A DNA stretch of 64,000 nt from Dickeya chrysanthemi NCPPB 402 (lineage in GTDB: Bacteria > Pseudomonadota > Gammaproteobacteria > Enterobacterales > Enterobacteriaceae), in contig NZ_CM001974.1 of the NCBI RefSeq assembly GCF_000406105.1, positions 2,266,599 to 2,330,598 of the forward strand, read 5' to 3'. Below the pieces are notes generated by a model, which did no database searches, was not told the DNA's origin, and was given only the letters and a program-made list of their open reading frames with translations. A program made the translations under genes and the position numbers. Positions within the stretch are counted from its first letter, which is position 1; each line of letters begins with the position of its first letter. Shown piece by piece: positions 8,161-22,088 of the stretch.

Positions 8161-8220
8161 TCTATTACGTTCTCTTTGTTATGTATTCCATAAAAATGTT
8201 CAACAGCATATTATTTTTTA

Positions 8221-8369
8221 TATACCCGTCATACTTCACGTTGCAGATGTGTTGGTTTTCCTTGCGGGGATCCGCTGCGTTACCGCGTGACAAGACTCAT
8301 GATCAATCTCACCCTGAAGAGCCAACGCAAAGCGTTTTGTCATGCAACTCGAATTATTTGGGGTATATA
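8221..8369 (+). repeat. MITE-like palindromic repeat, copy 1 (variant core)
   Basis: It begins TATACCCGTCATACTTCA and ends CAACTCGAATTATTTGGGGT ATA, the two conserved ends of a dispersed ~127-200 bp palindromic element seen six times in this window. Its core (a GGATCC-containing part and ATGATCAATCTCACCCTGAA) differs from the common type and matches the inverted copy at 9021-9163. It shares its terminal TATA with the next copy. Confidence 0.8.
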
Positions 8370-8563
8370 CCCGTCATACTTCAAGTTGCAGGTGTGTTGG
8401 CTGCGTTCGTTCACCCGAATCACTTACCTGAGTAAGCTCATCGGGATGAAATGAGAGACATCCTGTCTCTCACCAGAGGCCAGCCTTTGGCTGGTCAAAT
8501 TCGTTCCCGACGAATTTGTCTCTCTCTTGCCGCCTTCCTGCAACTCGAATTATTTTGGGTATA
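8366..8563 (+). repeat. MITE-like palindromic repeat, copy 2, enlarged
   Basis: It has the same ends as the other copies (TATACCCGTCATACTTCAAG ... AACTCGAATTATTTTGGGTA TA) but is about 70 bp longer than the 127 bp form at 51839-51965. The extra DNA follows GATGAGCTT-type core sequence and holds two small dyads (GAGAGAC...GTCTCTC and GCCAGCC...GGCTGG). It abuts copy 1 in tandem. Confidence 0.8.
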
Positions 8564-9020
8564 AAATCTATCTCAATTTTTTGCCAGCCTTATATCCGAT
8601 GGATGTGACGAGCTGACAGGTAGAAGGCCTTGCTCAATAATTCAGCGTATCGATTCACCCAGAGTATGCGAAGATATCGAGGACAACCAAAATTAAAAAA
8701 TGGCAAGTGAAATGGCCCTAATGAGAAGGTGGAGTAATCATATCACAGTAAAAATAGCATTCCACGTATAAAACACGACATCAGAAAGAATCGTGAGCGT
8801 GGTATCACCGCGTCATCCCCGCTTTCAGGCTGTTCGCTGATTGCGTTACTCCACAGACCTGCCGTGGGCCGACTAACACGGTTCCCCTTATAACAACAGG
8901 GTGTATTGCCACCTATCAGTAAGAATTTCTTATATAAGAAAGAATCTTCTAACGTTAACCGCCGTTTAGTTTATTACCCGTATTTTCCGTAAATGCATCA
9001 GTTTTGTTATTCACACGTTA
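8564..9020. other. Gap between inverted MITE-like repeats, no gene seen
   Basis: This AT-rich stretch is bracketed by copy 1/2 and the inverted copy 3. I see no frame with a ribosome-binding site and protein-like composition on either strand. A GC-richer island at about 8805-8885 may be a fragment of former coding or mobile-element DNA, but it is too short to identify. Confidence 0.4.
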
Positions 9021-9163
9021 TATACCAAAATAATTCGCGTTGGCCCTTCAGGGTGAGATTGATCATGAGTCTTGTCACGCGGTAACGCAGCGGATCCCCG
9101 CAAGTAAGTGACTGGGGTGAGAGGAAAGCCAACACATCTGCAACGTGAAGTATGACGGGTATA
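9021..9163 (-). repeat. MITE-like palindromic repeat, copy 3 (inverted)
   Basis: Reverse-complement of the copy 1 variant: it starts TATACCAAAATAATTCG and ends CGTGAAGTATGACGGGTATA, with the same core (AGGGTGAGATTGATCATGAG, GCGGATCCCCGC). Copies 1 and 3 therefore form long inverted repeats about 650 bp apart. Confidence 0.8.
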
Positions 9164-9337
9164 ACAAAGGTTAGAGACAGTATTCCCTATATGAGGGATA
9201 GACAACGATATAAGTATAACGGCCGATAACGCGGGATGGTTTTTTGAACACCAGTAAGAAAGAGGGACAATAACGACCCCTTCCTGGCCCATGAACGCTG
9301 CATTGAATAATCATTTGAAATTTTCAGGAGAACGGTG

Positions 9338-9775
9338 ATGAAAAATTCACACCTTAACCTTCCCGCAGGTTACTTTGGCATCGTTCTGGGGATCATTGGG
9401 CTGGGCTTTTCCTGACGATTTGCCGCGACTATATGGCCGGTGACAACCATACCGGCAGGTCTGGCCATCATCATATGGGCGATGCTCATGGTTGCGTTGA
9501 TTGTAAGAATGGTCAGACATGCCAATATCAGGTTGATTCTCTGGTACTGCTCCCAACCGTTTACTCCCGCATTCTGGAGTTTTTCATTCGGTGTGGCGTC
9601 GCTGGCGACGACATCCATTCGGCTGGGGTATGCAGCGCCGGGGGGAGCATTATACTGGATGGCCTTCCCATTATTCATTGCATCTAATTTTATTATCGCT
9701 CTACTTATCGTGAAAACATGTGTGCTTTTATTCAAAGGGAAGCTCATCATCTGGGAAGAAACAGTTAACGAATGA
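9338..9775 (+). pseudogene. TehA/TDT-family membrane transporter remnant
   Basis: From ATG 9338 (AGGAG eight bases ahead) the product begins NLPAGYFGIVLGIIGLGFS, the conserved first helix of the tellurite-resistance/dicarboxylate transporter (TehA) family. The frame then meets a TGA at 9413-9415 exactly where family members have Trp (GFS-W-R), so TGG to TGA is likely. The same frame continues through membrane segments to a stop at 9773-9775. Total length is 145 codons against roughly 320 in intact members. The middle helices are missing, and the C-terminal part (PLFIASNFIIALLIVK) is joined directly to the first helices. Two independent lesions, one nonsense codon and one in-frame deletion, make this a clear pseudogene. 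Confidence 0.8.
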
Positions 9776-10069
9776 TGAAAACAATAAAAAATACCGGCTG
9801 CGGCCAGTGTTGGAACGCATTTATCGTTACCATAAATATTCCATTTTACGCCGTTATTTGTACGGTAAATATCATTGTATTGTACATATCAGTTTCTTTA
9901 TTCCGCCGTCCTGATGCCGGAATTTTGTCGTAATAATGACGAATTTATTTTTATTAATTTTCTTAATTTAAGAATTATCCTATTCTTTAAAAAATAAATG
10001 TCTAACACTGTTAAACATGAAGCAGGACATGCTTCTTATTCTTACATCAAATACTATATGGAAGTGAAA

Positions 10070-10765
10070 ATGATGAAGCTCAGAAATGTTTTATTAGCAT
10101 CCTCAGTGTTATTTTTCCCTCTGACTCAACAAGCCCAGGCCGCCTGGGAACTCGGTGATATTTGTTATGGATATGCGACGGCCACCGGATCAGGCTATTC
10201 CGGCGGTGCTTTATTATTAGATCCGATTCCTTCCAATATGGAGATTACCGCATTAAACAGGGCGCAACTGGATTATAAAGGCGTTAAGGCGGCACTCGCC
10301 GGCGCTTATCTAAAAGTTACCGGCCCTAAGGGAAGCACTATCGTATATGTTACGGATTTGTATCCTGAAGGCGGTGATTGTGCACTGGATTTATCATTCA
10401 ATGCTTTCGAAAAAATTGGTAACTTACAGGATGGGAAAATCAATATCCAATGGGAATTGGTAAAAGCACCGGTGAGTGGTAATGTTGTATACCGGGTTAA
10501 AGAAGGCTCCAATCCTTATTGGGCAGCGGTACAATTCCGTAACGTTAAATACCCGATTATTGAAATGAAGTATTTAAGAGGTACGCAATGGGTTAGCGCA
10601 CCAAAAACGGATTACAATCATTTCATTCTGGAGTTTGTGGGTAAAAATGATATTCCAATCGAATTCACCGATATTAAAGGCAATATATTAAGCGATACGT
10701 TACCGCCGATGTCGGACAGTACGTCGTCAGCCTATCTGATCACCGGTAAAGTCCAACTGCCCTAA
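10070..10765 (+). CDS. Expansin-like secreted cell-wall-loosening protein
   Basis: A 231-residue exported protein. The ATG at 10070 is preferred over one 72 bp upstream because GGAAG lies five bases ahead and a standard signal peptide follows (MMKLRNVLLASSVLFFPLTQ, cut after QAQA). The mature part has the bacterial expansin (EXLX) pattern. Domain 1 is a double-psi barrel with VTDLYPEGGDCALDLS and FNAFEKIGNLQDGKINIQW, carrying the conserved Asp pair. Domain 2 is a beta sandwich (NPYWAAVQFRNVKYPI, MKYLRGTQWVSAPKTDYNHF) with the aromatic surface that binds cellulose. Expansins loosen plant walls without hydrolysis. It stands alone, facing the protease locus, with its own terminator. An AT-rich upstream gap (9776-10069) shows no other gene. 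Confidence 0.85.
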   Translation: MMKLRNVLLASSVLFFPLTQQAQAAWELGDICYGYATATGSGYSGGALLLDPIPSNMEITALNRAQLDYKGVKAALAGAYLKVTGPKGSTIVYVTDLYPEGGDCALDLSFNAFEKIGNLQDGKINIQWELVKAPVSGNVVYRVKEGSNPYWAAVQFRNVKYPIIEMKYLRGTQWVSAPKTDYNHFILEFVGKNDIPIEFTDIKGNILSDTLPPMSDSTSSAYLITGKVQLP

Positions 10766-10787
10766 CCTGTAAACGTCTCCAACGCTG

Positions 10788-10817
10788 AAGGGTTATCTTA
10801 GCCAATCGGTAACCCTT
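10788..10817 (+). terminator. Rho-independent terminator of the expansin gene
   Basis: Stem AAGGGTTA/TAACCCTT with a 14-base loop, starting 22 bp after the expansin stop and followed by a pyrimidine-rich TTCCTCTTT. Confidence 0.75.
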
Positions 10818-11011
10818 TTCCTCTTTCCGTTATGACAACGAGAAAGCCTGCACCATCGCAGTCCCCCTTCGACCTGTTCAAATGTTGTTTTCTCGGTAGT
10901 GTAATAAAAACGCGGTTGTTTCAGACGAGTGGTGTTTATATTACATATGTATGTTGTAACTAAATTGATTTAGAAAACCAGCGTAACATGGTTAACCTAA
11001 AAGGGAAAATA

Positions 11012-11032
11012 AAGGGCGGAGACCCGCCCTTC
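11012..11032 (-). terminator. Rho-independent terminator after prtA
   Basis: GC-rich stem AAGGGCGG/CCGCCCTT with a four-base loop just beyond the prtA stop. On the minus strand it is followed by TTATTTT, so it ends leftward transcription. The 10818-11011 stretch shows no gene. Confidence 0.85.
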
Positions 11033-11040
11033 GATGCAGT

Positions 11041-12851
<1,811 letters not shown>

Positions 12852-12872
12852 CAGGGCAGATTACCTGCCCTG
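12852..12872 (-). terminator. Rho-independent terminator after prtC
   Basis: Stem CAGGGCAG/CTGCCCTG with a five-base loop, 20 bp beyond the prtC stop. On the minus strand it is followed by ATTT. It separates prtC from prtA transcription. Confidence 0.8.
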
Positions 12873-12893
12873 TAAAATATGATCAAAATACCA

Positions 12894-14366
<1,473 letters not shown>

Positions 14367-14440
14367 TCATTGGTTATTCAGGGCGAACGACACCCTGCCA
14401 GAATGACATATAAAATAAGATTTCCTTTGAAATCTTATTA

Positions 14441-14467
14441 AACAGGATGGCTAGGCCACCCTGTTTA
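14441..14467 (-). terminator. Rho-independent terminator after prtB
   Basis: Stem AAACAGG.TGG/CCA.CCTGTTT with one mismatch, 18 bp beyond the prtB stop. The arm ends in TTT on the minus strand, which suggests that prtB and prtC are at least partly separate transcription units. Confidence 0.75.
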
Positions 14468-14484
14468 ATATTTTCAGCGATCAA

Positions 14485-15951
<1,467 letters not shown>

Positions 15952-16094
15952 TTATTACCGTCAGAATGCCTTATTTCGCCATTAAATCTTCGTCAATTAA
16001 CAACCAACGAGATTTAATGACACACCAATCTTTCACCGCGTGCCGTGAAAGAAATATCGTGGAAACTGCATGAGTTAATGCAAAAAATTTATTA

Positions 16095-17495
16095 TCAATT
16101 CACTTTATTGCCGGATACCGTTTTAGCCCTGTTTTTATTAGCGGCGTCGGCAGGTTGAAACCAGGCGGCCAATTGCATCATATCCTGATCATTCAACGTG
16201 CCGGCGGTATAACGTAGATTCAACCACGCCTGGAGCCAGCGATATTTCACTTCAGTCAGTTCGCGCCGGGCGTTGTACCACTCCTGCTCCGCCATCAGCA
16301 CATCCAGATTGATACGCTCACCACCGGCAACGCTCTGCCGGGTAGCGCGGATGGCTTCCGCAGCCGTGGTAACGCTCATCTGCCAGGCGCGGATCTTGGC
16401 CGAACCGTTGATACACAGGTTGAACTGACGGCGAAGTTCCGCAAAGGTTTGCCGGGTTTGATTATCCAGCTCCGCCTGATTTTGGGCATACTCCGCCGTC
16501 GCCTGACGCATTGATGCGGAAACCGCGCCTCCGGAATACAACGGCACGCGAACCTGCACCCCGACCGTCTGGGTATCGTATTTCTGGTTATAGTTGTATT
16601 CGGACTCCGACAAACTATTACGGGTAGACGCCACCAAATCCACAGAGGGCAGATGACCGGCACGATTACGCTCAATTTCATAGCGGCTGTAATCAACATT
16701 CTCTCGTTGCACGGCCAGCTTAGCGTTATGCCGCACCGCCAGTTCGCGCCACTGCGTCAAAGGGCGGTTCTCCGTCACATTATCCGGCAACTCCTCCAAC
16801 ACCAGCGGGGACAGATCCTGAATCTGTAGCGGCGAGCCGATCATATTTTCCAGCGCGGTCATCGCAGCATCTAACGTGTCTTCCTGCTCGATACGTTGCG
16901 CTTCGATCACCGTATAGCGGGCTTCCGTTTCACGCAGGTCGGTCTGTGTTCCTTCACCCGCCGCCAGCAGGCGACGATTCAACGCCAGCTGTTCCTGATA
17001 GGCGCGGCGCTGCGCATCCAGCAGCATCAGTTTCTCCTGCGCCAACAGCGCATCACTCCAGGCCTGATACAATCGGACCATCAAATCCTGGCTGCGCTCG
17101 CGAAACCGCTGATCGGCCATCAATTTCCGGGTAACGCCCTGCTGGTAGCGCGCCCAGGCGGCATAATCCAGCAGCGGCTGACGCAGCGTAAGGGTCGACA
17201 CATAGTTGTTGTAATCACGCTGGGTGGTGTTATCCGTCGTCCGGTCGCGCTGCGTCACCTTAGAGTGGCTGTAATTGGCGCCATAGCTATATTGCAACGA
17301 TGGCAACAACCCGGCCCGACCGATCGCCACTTCTTCCTGCCCGGCATCGCGCTCAAAGCCCGCCGCACGGAGTTGCGCATCATTACGCAGCGCCAGCTCC
17401 CATGCATCCAGTAGCCCCATCGCCTGAGCGCCGACGCCCGGCAGGGATAACGCCACCGCTAATAATCTCGCCAGTAATACCGCTTTCCTTCGCAT
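16095..17495 (-). CDS. prtF: Type I secretion outer-membrane channel (TolC family)
   Basis: A 466-residue TolC-like protein with a signal peptide (cut near VGAQA) and two outer-membrane-factor halves. Each half has long coiled-coil helices rich in Glu/Gln/Arg and beta strands such as YSYGANYSHS and VQVRVPLYSGGAVSAS. It forms the outer-membrane duct of the PrtD-PrtE-PrtF protease exporter, as a trimer. It is third in the exporter operon, 12 bp after prtE. The C-terminal tail carries the usual AWFQPADA region. The order prtD-prtE-prtF-prtB matches the classic Erwinia chrysanthemi locus, so the symbol is well supported. Confidence 0.93.
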   Translation of the reverse strand: MRRKAVLLARLLAVALSLPGVGAQAMGLLDAWELALRNDAQLRAAGFERDAGQEEVAIGRAGLLPSLQYSYGANYSHSKVTQRDRTTDNTTQRDYNNYVSTLTLRQPLLDYAAWARYQQGVTRKLMADQRFRERSQDLMVRLYQAWSDALLAQEKLMLLDAQRRAYQEQLALNRRLLAAGEGTQTDLRETEARYTVIEAQRIEQEDTLDAAMTALENMIGSPLQIQDLSPLVLEELPDNVTENRPLTQWRELAVRHNAKLAVQRENVDYSRYEIERNRAGHLPSVDLVASTRNSLSESEYNYNQKYDTQTVGVQVRVPLYSGGAVSASMRQATAEYAQNQAELDNQTRQTFAELRRQFNLCINGSAKIRAWQMSVTTAAEAIRATRQSVAGGERINLDVLMAEQEWYNARRELTEVKYRWLQAWLNLRYTAGTLNDQDMMQLAAWFQPADAANKNRAKTVSGNKVN

Positions 17496-17507
17496 TGCTT
17501 TTTTCCG

Positions 17508-18854
17508 CTACTCTTCCGTCAACGCCAGATGCATACGATCCATCAAAGGCTTAAACAGATAATTGATAAACGAACGCTCTCCGGTGCGTACAAACCCCTG
17601 CACCGGCATGCCGGGTTTTATTTCTAAGCCATGCAACGAACGTTTGCCTTCTTCACTCACCTGAATACGCAGGCTGTAATATGGCGAGCCGTCTTTTTCA
17701 TCCACCAACCTATCGGCAGAGAGCAAGGTCACCGTGCCGGGTACTCGCGGCGTGGTGCTCTGGCTGAATGCCGTGAACTGCAACTCAACCGGCAGGCCGG
17801 ATCTGACTTTATCGACCATTTCCACCGGGATACGGCCGTCCACCAGCAAAGGTTGATCTTCTGGCACGATCTCCATCATCACCTGCCCGGCGCCGATCAC
17901 ACCGCCTTCCGTGAACACTTTCAGATCCACCACGGTGCCGGCGACCGGCGCGCGCACCTGCACATTGGCCAGATTAAAATCCGCCTTTTCGCGCTGGCTG
18001 ATCACTTCATTCAATTTGGCCTGCACGTCAGACAATTCGCTGCCGACTTCTTTGTCATATTCCTGCTGGCGTTGGGCAATACGCAGTTTCTGTTGCTGAA
18101 TATCTCGCCGGGTTCGCCCGACTTCACCGCTGGTCTGCGCCAGTTCGCCGCTAACCTGTGCAAACAGCCGTTCCGTCTCCAGCATTTTGTTACGCGGCAC
18201 ATAATTATCCGCCGCCAACGGGCGTAACCCCTGTAATTGCTGGCTTAACACCGCCTGCTCCGATTGCTTGCTGGTCATTACTTTCTGTAATGCAACAAGC
18301 GACATTTCCAAACCTTCGATACTGGCGCGCACACCGTCCGTCTCCAGCTTCAGCGCCTGCTGCCGACTGTGCAACAGATCTTCCTGCAACGCGACGATGG
18401 CGGCTATTTCCGGCCGCTGCCGTGCTTCTACCAGCCGCGGTGTCGCCACCAGCGACGTTTGATTGCGCTGTTCCGCCAGCAAACGGGCTTCGCGGGCAAT
18501 CAGCTGATCATATTGGGAGCCCAGACCTTCGCTGGTGGTGCGGGCATCGACGGCATTCAGCGTCAACAGCACCTGCCCTGCGGTAACGCGATCCCCTTCT
18601 TTCACCTGGATTCGCTCGACAATACCGCCCTGCATGTGTTGGATGACTTTACGGTTGCCGGAGACCACGACGTTACCTTGTACCGCCACCCCTTTATCCA
18701 GCGGCGCCAGCAGCGCCCACAGCAGAAAGCCGCCAAAACCGGCAAACACCAGCCACCAGCCGAGCCGCAACGCCCGTTCTTCATCGCGGCTGGCGCGGTC
18801 GCGCATTGCCGCTTCATGCAATTCGTCCTGTGTCGTTACATCGATACCTGTCAT
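17508..18854 (-). CDS. prtE: Type I secretion membrane-fusion protein (HlyD family)
   Basis: A 448-residue adaptor. A cytoplasmic N-terminus of about 30 residues is followed by one transmembrane helix (LGWWLVFAGFGGFLLWALLA, about 30-49), a periplasmic barrel/lipoyl part (VQGNVVVSGNRKVIQHMQGG and VKEGDRVTAGQVLLTLNAVD), a long coiled coil (about 95-290), the second lipoyl half (VRAPVAGTVVDLKVFTEGGV) and a beta barrel ending near the C-terminus (KPGMPVQGFVRTGERSFINY). It links the ABC protein PrtD to the channel PrtF. It starts 13 bp after the prtD stop and is followed by prtF at 12 bp, so one transcript is expected. Confidence 0.94.
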   Translation of the reverse strand: MTGIDVTTQDELHEAAMRDRASRDEERALRLGWWLVFAGFGGFLLWALLAPLDKGVAVQGNVVVSGNRKVIQHMQGGIVERIQVKEGDRVTAGQVLLTLNAVDARTTSEGLGSQYDQLIAREARLLAEQRNQTSLVATPRLVEARQRPEIAAIVALQEDLLHSRQQALKLETDGVRASIEGLEMSLVALQKVMTSKQSEQAVLSQQLQGLRPLAADNYVPRNKMLETERLFAQVSGELAQTSGEVGRTRRDIQQQKLRIAQRQQEYDKEVGSELSDVQAKLNEVISQREKADFNLANVQVRAPVAGTVVDLKVFTEGGVIGAGQVMMEIVPEDQPLLVDGRIPVEMVDKVRSGLPVELQFTAFSQSTTPRVPGTVTLLSADRLVDEKDGSPYYSLRIQVSEEGKRSLHGLEIKPGMPVQGFVRTGERSFINYLFKPLMDRMHLALTEE

Positions 18855-18867
18855 CGGTTAATCCCTG

Positions 18868-20595
18868 TCATTGCGGCATCGCAGCCGGAGTAGTCATCCG
18901 GGCCTGATTCGCGGCGCTACGCTGTTGCAATTCCGTCAGCACATCTCGTGCCAGCCCCATACGCTGCTGCTGGCCCTCGTGGAGGATCAAAATCTTTTGC
19001 GCCAGCGTGGTCAGCGCCGGACGATGGGTGATCAGCACCACCGTGGCACCGCGTTTCTGCAATGCAACAATCGCCTGCATCAGAGCCTGATCGCCTTCGC
19101 TATCCAGGCTGGCATTGGGTTCATCGAGAACCAACAGGCAAGGATCGTCGTACATCGCGCGCGCCAAACCGATACGCTGACGCTGACCGCCGGACAGACC
19201 GCTACCCCCATCGCCCAACTCCGTGTCATAGCCATTTGGTAAAGAGAGGATCAGTTCGTGTACGCCGGCCAGTTTTGCCGCCGCCACCACTTTTTGCGGG
19301 TCAGCCTCGCCAAAACGGGCAATGTTTTCCGCCAGCGTGCCTTTAAACAACTGCACGTCCTGCGGCAAATACCCTATGGATGGACCAAAAGCACTTTTGT
19401 CCAGTTGATTCAGGTCGGCGCCGTCCAGACGCACCTTGCCTTGCGTCGGTGCCTGCGCCCCAACCAATAACCGCGCCAGAGTAGATTTACCCGAGCCGGA
19501 CGACCCAAGAATCACCAGCGTTTCGCCGGCCTGCAGTGAGAAATGGATATTCTGCAACCGGGCATGGCCTTGCGCCGAACGCAGCGACACCTGCTCGACG
19601 CCCAGATGTCCTTCCGGCGCGGGCAACGCCATGGTCGTCGGTCGGGGCGGATAGGCGGCGATCAGTTTGGTCAGCCGCTGCCAGGCGATGCGTGCACTGC
19701 TCCACTGTTTCCAGACTGCAATCAATTGATCAATAGGACTCAGTACCCGGCCAACCAGAATGGACCCGGCGATCATCATCCCCGGCGTAATTTTGCCGTC
19801 GATCGCCAGCAACGCCCCTAACCCCAGCATCAATGATTGCAATGCAATACGGCTGTATTTGGAGGCGCCGCCTACCGCTGCGGCACGTTCGCTGGCGAGG
19901 TTCTGTAGGGAAATAAAGCGATAATGACGCGTCAGCCAGCGCCGACGCAGGTTGCCGAGCATCCCCATGGCTTCAATCACATCGGCATTGCGCAGTTGCG
20001 CATCGGCCAGATGGGTGGCCTGCTGCGAGTGCTGATTCGCCTCCGCCAACGGCTGATTGGTCAAACGCTGGTTCAGCCAGGTCAGCGCAACCAACACGAC
20101 GGTTCCCCCCAGCGCCAGCAATCCCAGCCAGGGGTGGAGTAAAAACAGTACCAGCAGAAATAATGGAAACCACGGCACATCAAAGAAGGCAAACAATGCA
20201 TTGCCGGTAATAAACTGACGCAACAGGGTAAGATCGGTCAACGCCAAACCGGCACGGCCGTCGCCGGCTTCCAGATTGCGGGCAAACGCCGCATTGAAAA
20301 CATCCTGATTGAGCGCCAGATCGATACGCGTGCCTAACCGTACCACCAGCAGGCTGCGAACCCACTCCAGCGCGCCCATAAAGGCACATAGCCCTACCAT
20401 CAGCAGCGTCAGCATCAGCAGGGTAATGCCATTGCCGGAAGCCAGTACCCGGTCATACACCTGCAGCATATAAACCGAAGGCGCCAGCATCAGCAGGTTA
20501 ATCACGGCGCTGAATATTCCGACGCTCCAGAAGCTACGACGGAATCGGCGCAGCACGCCGAACAACGAACGATCTTGCTCAAAGGAAGCATTCAC
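18868..20595 (-). CDS. prtD: Type I secretion ABC transporter/ATPase for metalloproteases
   Basis: A 575-residue half-transporter with an N-terminal six-helix membrane domain (first helices [20 protein letters not shown] and [20 protein letters not shown]) and a C-terminal nucleotide-binding domain: Walker [10 protein letters not shown] near residue 365, signature [15 protein letters not shown] and Walker [17 protein letters not shown]. It lacks the N-terminal C39 peptidase domain, as is usual for exporters of RTX proteins with uncleaved C-terminal signals. It energises export of PrtA, PrtB and PrtC. It is preceded by inh at 16 bp, so inh-prtDEF is one likely operon. Confidence 0.95.
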   Translation of the reverse strand: MNASFEQDRSLFGVLRRFRRSFWSVGIFSAVINLLMLAPSVYMLQVYDRVLASGNGITLLMLTLLMVGLCAFMGALEWVRSLLVVRLGTRIDLALNQDVFNAAFARNLEAGDGRAGLALTDLTLLRQFITGNALFAFFDVPWFPLFLLVLFLLHPWLGLLALGGTVVLVALTWLNQRLTNQPLAEANQHSQQATHLADAQLRNADVIEAMGMLGNLRRRWLTRHYRFISLQNLASERAAAVGGASKYSRIALQSLMLGLGALLAIDGKITPGMMIAGSILVGRVLSPIDQLIAVWKQWSSARIAWQRLTKLIAAYPPRPTTMALPAPEGHLGVEQVSLRSAQGHARLQNIHFSLQAGETLVILGSSGSGKSTLARLLVGAQAPTQGKVRLDGADLNQLDKSAFGPSIGYLPQDVQLFKGTLAENIARFGEADPQKVVAAAKLAGVHELILSLPNGYDTELGDGGSGLSGGQRQRIGLARAMYDDPCLLVLDEPNASLDSEGDQALMQAIVALQKRGATVVLITHRPALTTLAQKILILHEGQQQRMGLARDVLTELQQRSAANQARMTTPAAMPQ

Positions 20596-20611
20596 GGCAG
20601 AGCACTCTCCC

Positions 20612-20974
20612 TCAGGCTTTCTTTTTCAGAATGCGAACACTGCCGTTAGCCAGCTTGTGCTCGTAGTGATCGCGATTACGGCTGAAAAACGCCACTGCCG
20701 AGCCGTCCGCCTGCGTTAACGTCAGCCCATCAGGCGTAGGCCGCCAGCCGGCCGGCACCTCAGGAAGCAATGTATTCAGGCACGCACTGTCGCCGCTCAG
20801 CGTCCAGGTGGTACTATCCAGCACATCCGTCTTCAGGCGGATATCGCAGCGCTGTTCCGCACCGCTCAATACCCACTCACCGCTCAGTTCCGCTGCGGAC
20901 GGTAATCTCAGACTGCTCGCCATACATCCTCCACTTAGTACACCCAGTAATGTCGCAATAATAAGCTGCTTCAT
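20612..20974 (-). CDS. inh: Periplasmic inhibitor of the secreted metalloproteases
   Basis: A 120-residue member of the Inh (I38) family. The signal peptide [19 protein letters not shown] precedes the mature N-terminus [13 protein letters not shown], the segment that in the Erwinia inhibitor threads into the protease active site. The two mature cysteines (EQRCDIRL and DSACLNTL) form the known disulphide, and the rest is an eight-stranded barrel ending [14 protein letters not shown]. It blocks any protease that becomes active in the periplasm. The LSGGC in the signal region resembles a lipobox but lacks Leu at -3, so a lipoprotein is unlikely. It is the first gene of the exporter operon. Confidence 0.95.
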   Translation of the reverse strand: MKQLIIATLLGVLSGGCMASSLRLPSAAELSGEWVLSGAEQRCDIRLKTDVLDSTTWTLSGDSACLNTLLPEVPAGWRPTPDGLTLTQADGSAVAFFSRNRDHYEHKLANGSVRILKKKA

Positions 20975-21120
20975 GATATTCCCATCATTTGGCCATCAGC
21001 GAACGCGTTTAATAATTGAAAGCATGCTGTTAAATACGCCACCATATCTGCCATGTTTCAATTCCCTTAAAATAACGAGGGTATACCCGTCACACGTCAT
21101 TGGGCATATTGGACTTATTG

Positions 21121-21563
21121 TTAAACAACGAAATCAGACGGCTGAATATTTACCAAAAAACCAGCCGTGTTATGTCCGCTTAAATGCAACCACATATTGA
21201 ATCGTTTTTCCCGGCAGAGACAAAAATATCTTTACCTGCGCCGCCGGTTAAAATATCAGCGTCGCCATCACTATAAAGCACATCATTACTGGCACCGCCG
21301 TCGATACGATTATCAGACGGCTTGACTACAATCATATTGTTGCCTGAACCGCCGATGGCATTTTCAATCACTGAACTTGCTGCAATAGAAATATTGCCGT
21401 GGATTATTTGAACGCGGGCCTGCTCCAACGCATCTGACGGCCTATCGCCGATAACGCCATTCCCTCGCGTATGGGGATTCCATAATTGATAGACATTCGC
21501 CACCCCGTTACAACTACCGGATGATACAAATGAAAGATCAATTTTATTGCCGAATAAAGCCAT
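21121..21563 (-). pseudogene. prtG: Deleted remnant of a fourth metalloprotease gene (prtG position)
   Basis: Minus-strand frame 21563-21180 gives a 127-residue product whose start resembles the protease N-terminus (VANVYQLWNPHTRGNGV, compare [14 protein letters not shown]). It then jumps directly to the RTX segment ([38 protein letters not shown]). The whole catalytic domain with the HEIGH motif is missing. Downstream of its stop, in another phase, 21196-21121 reads WLHLSGHNTAGFLVNIQPSD FVV, a clear match to the C-terminal secretion signal of the intact proteases, so a second deletion with frameshift is present. Position upstream of inh is that of prtG in Erwinia chrysanthemi. The truncated product would keep calcium-binding repeats but no export signal. 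Confidence 0.85.
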
Positions 21564-21627
21564 AATGTTTCCTCCATGAAACCATTTTGTATCTGATGAT
21601 GTTATCCCTTATGGGATGGCATCTGTT

Positions 21628-21755
21628 TATACCCGTCATACTTCAAGTTGCAGGTGCGTTGGCTGCCCTCGCTTACCCCAGTCACTTACTTGAGTAAGCT
21701 CCTGGGGATTCACTCGGTTGCCGTCTTCCTGCAACTTGAATTATTTAGGGTTTAT
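21628..21755 (+). repeat. MITE-like palindromic repeat, copy 4
   Basis: It begins TATACCCGTCATACTTCAAG and ends CAACTTGAATTATTTAGGGT TTA, of the common ~127 bp type with an imperfect terminal palindrome. It lies just upstream of the prtG remnant. A short piece of the same end (GTATACCCGTCA) also occurs at about 21080, beside the other side of the remnant. Confidence 0.8.
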
Positions 21756-22088
21756 AACAGCACTGTTTATAACATCGTGTTTTTATAAAATTACTGTTAA
21801 ACACTAACCATTCGCTTTCCTCTATTGAAAGTGAATGTTCCTTGTTATGCGTTGTTATGCGTTAAATCAGATAGCCCGGTAGCGATAGTGCAAACCGGGC
21901 AACACAGACAGGTTAGTAAAACAGAAATAAAATGACAAGATTCCGTCAAGAAAATCGATGTTTAGTGACATACAGTTCAGACTGAAGAAAAAAAACCAGA
22001 CAGAACACCGCAGAAGTAAAAATTAATAGAATAAAAAGCGGCACCTCTGTAACCAGACGCGCCGCCGTGCTCATGACATGAAAAAAAA
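21756..22088. other. Gap without a gene
   Basis: AT-rich intergenic DNA between the MITE-like copy and the qorB-type gene. There is a small direct repeat (GTTATGCGTTGTTATGCGTT at about 21844-21863). No frame with convincing composition or ribosome-binding site was seen. Confidence 0.4.

Noticed and set aside
20891..20974. Lipoprotein signal in Inh (LSGGC)
   Set aside because: Position -3 is Ser rather than Leu/Val/Ile, and the known family is processed by signal peptidase I to a mature start SSLRL.
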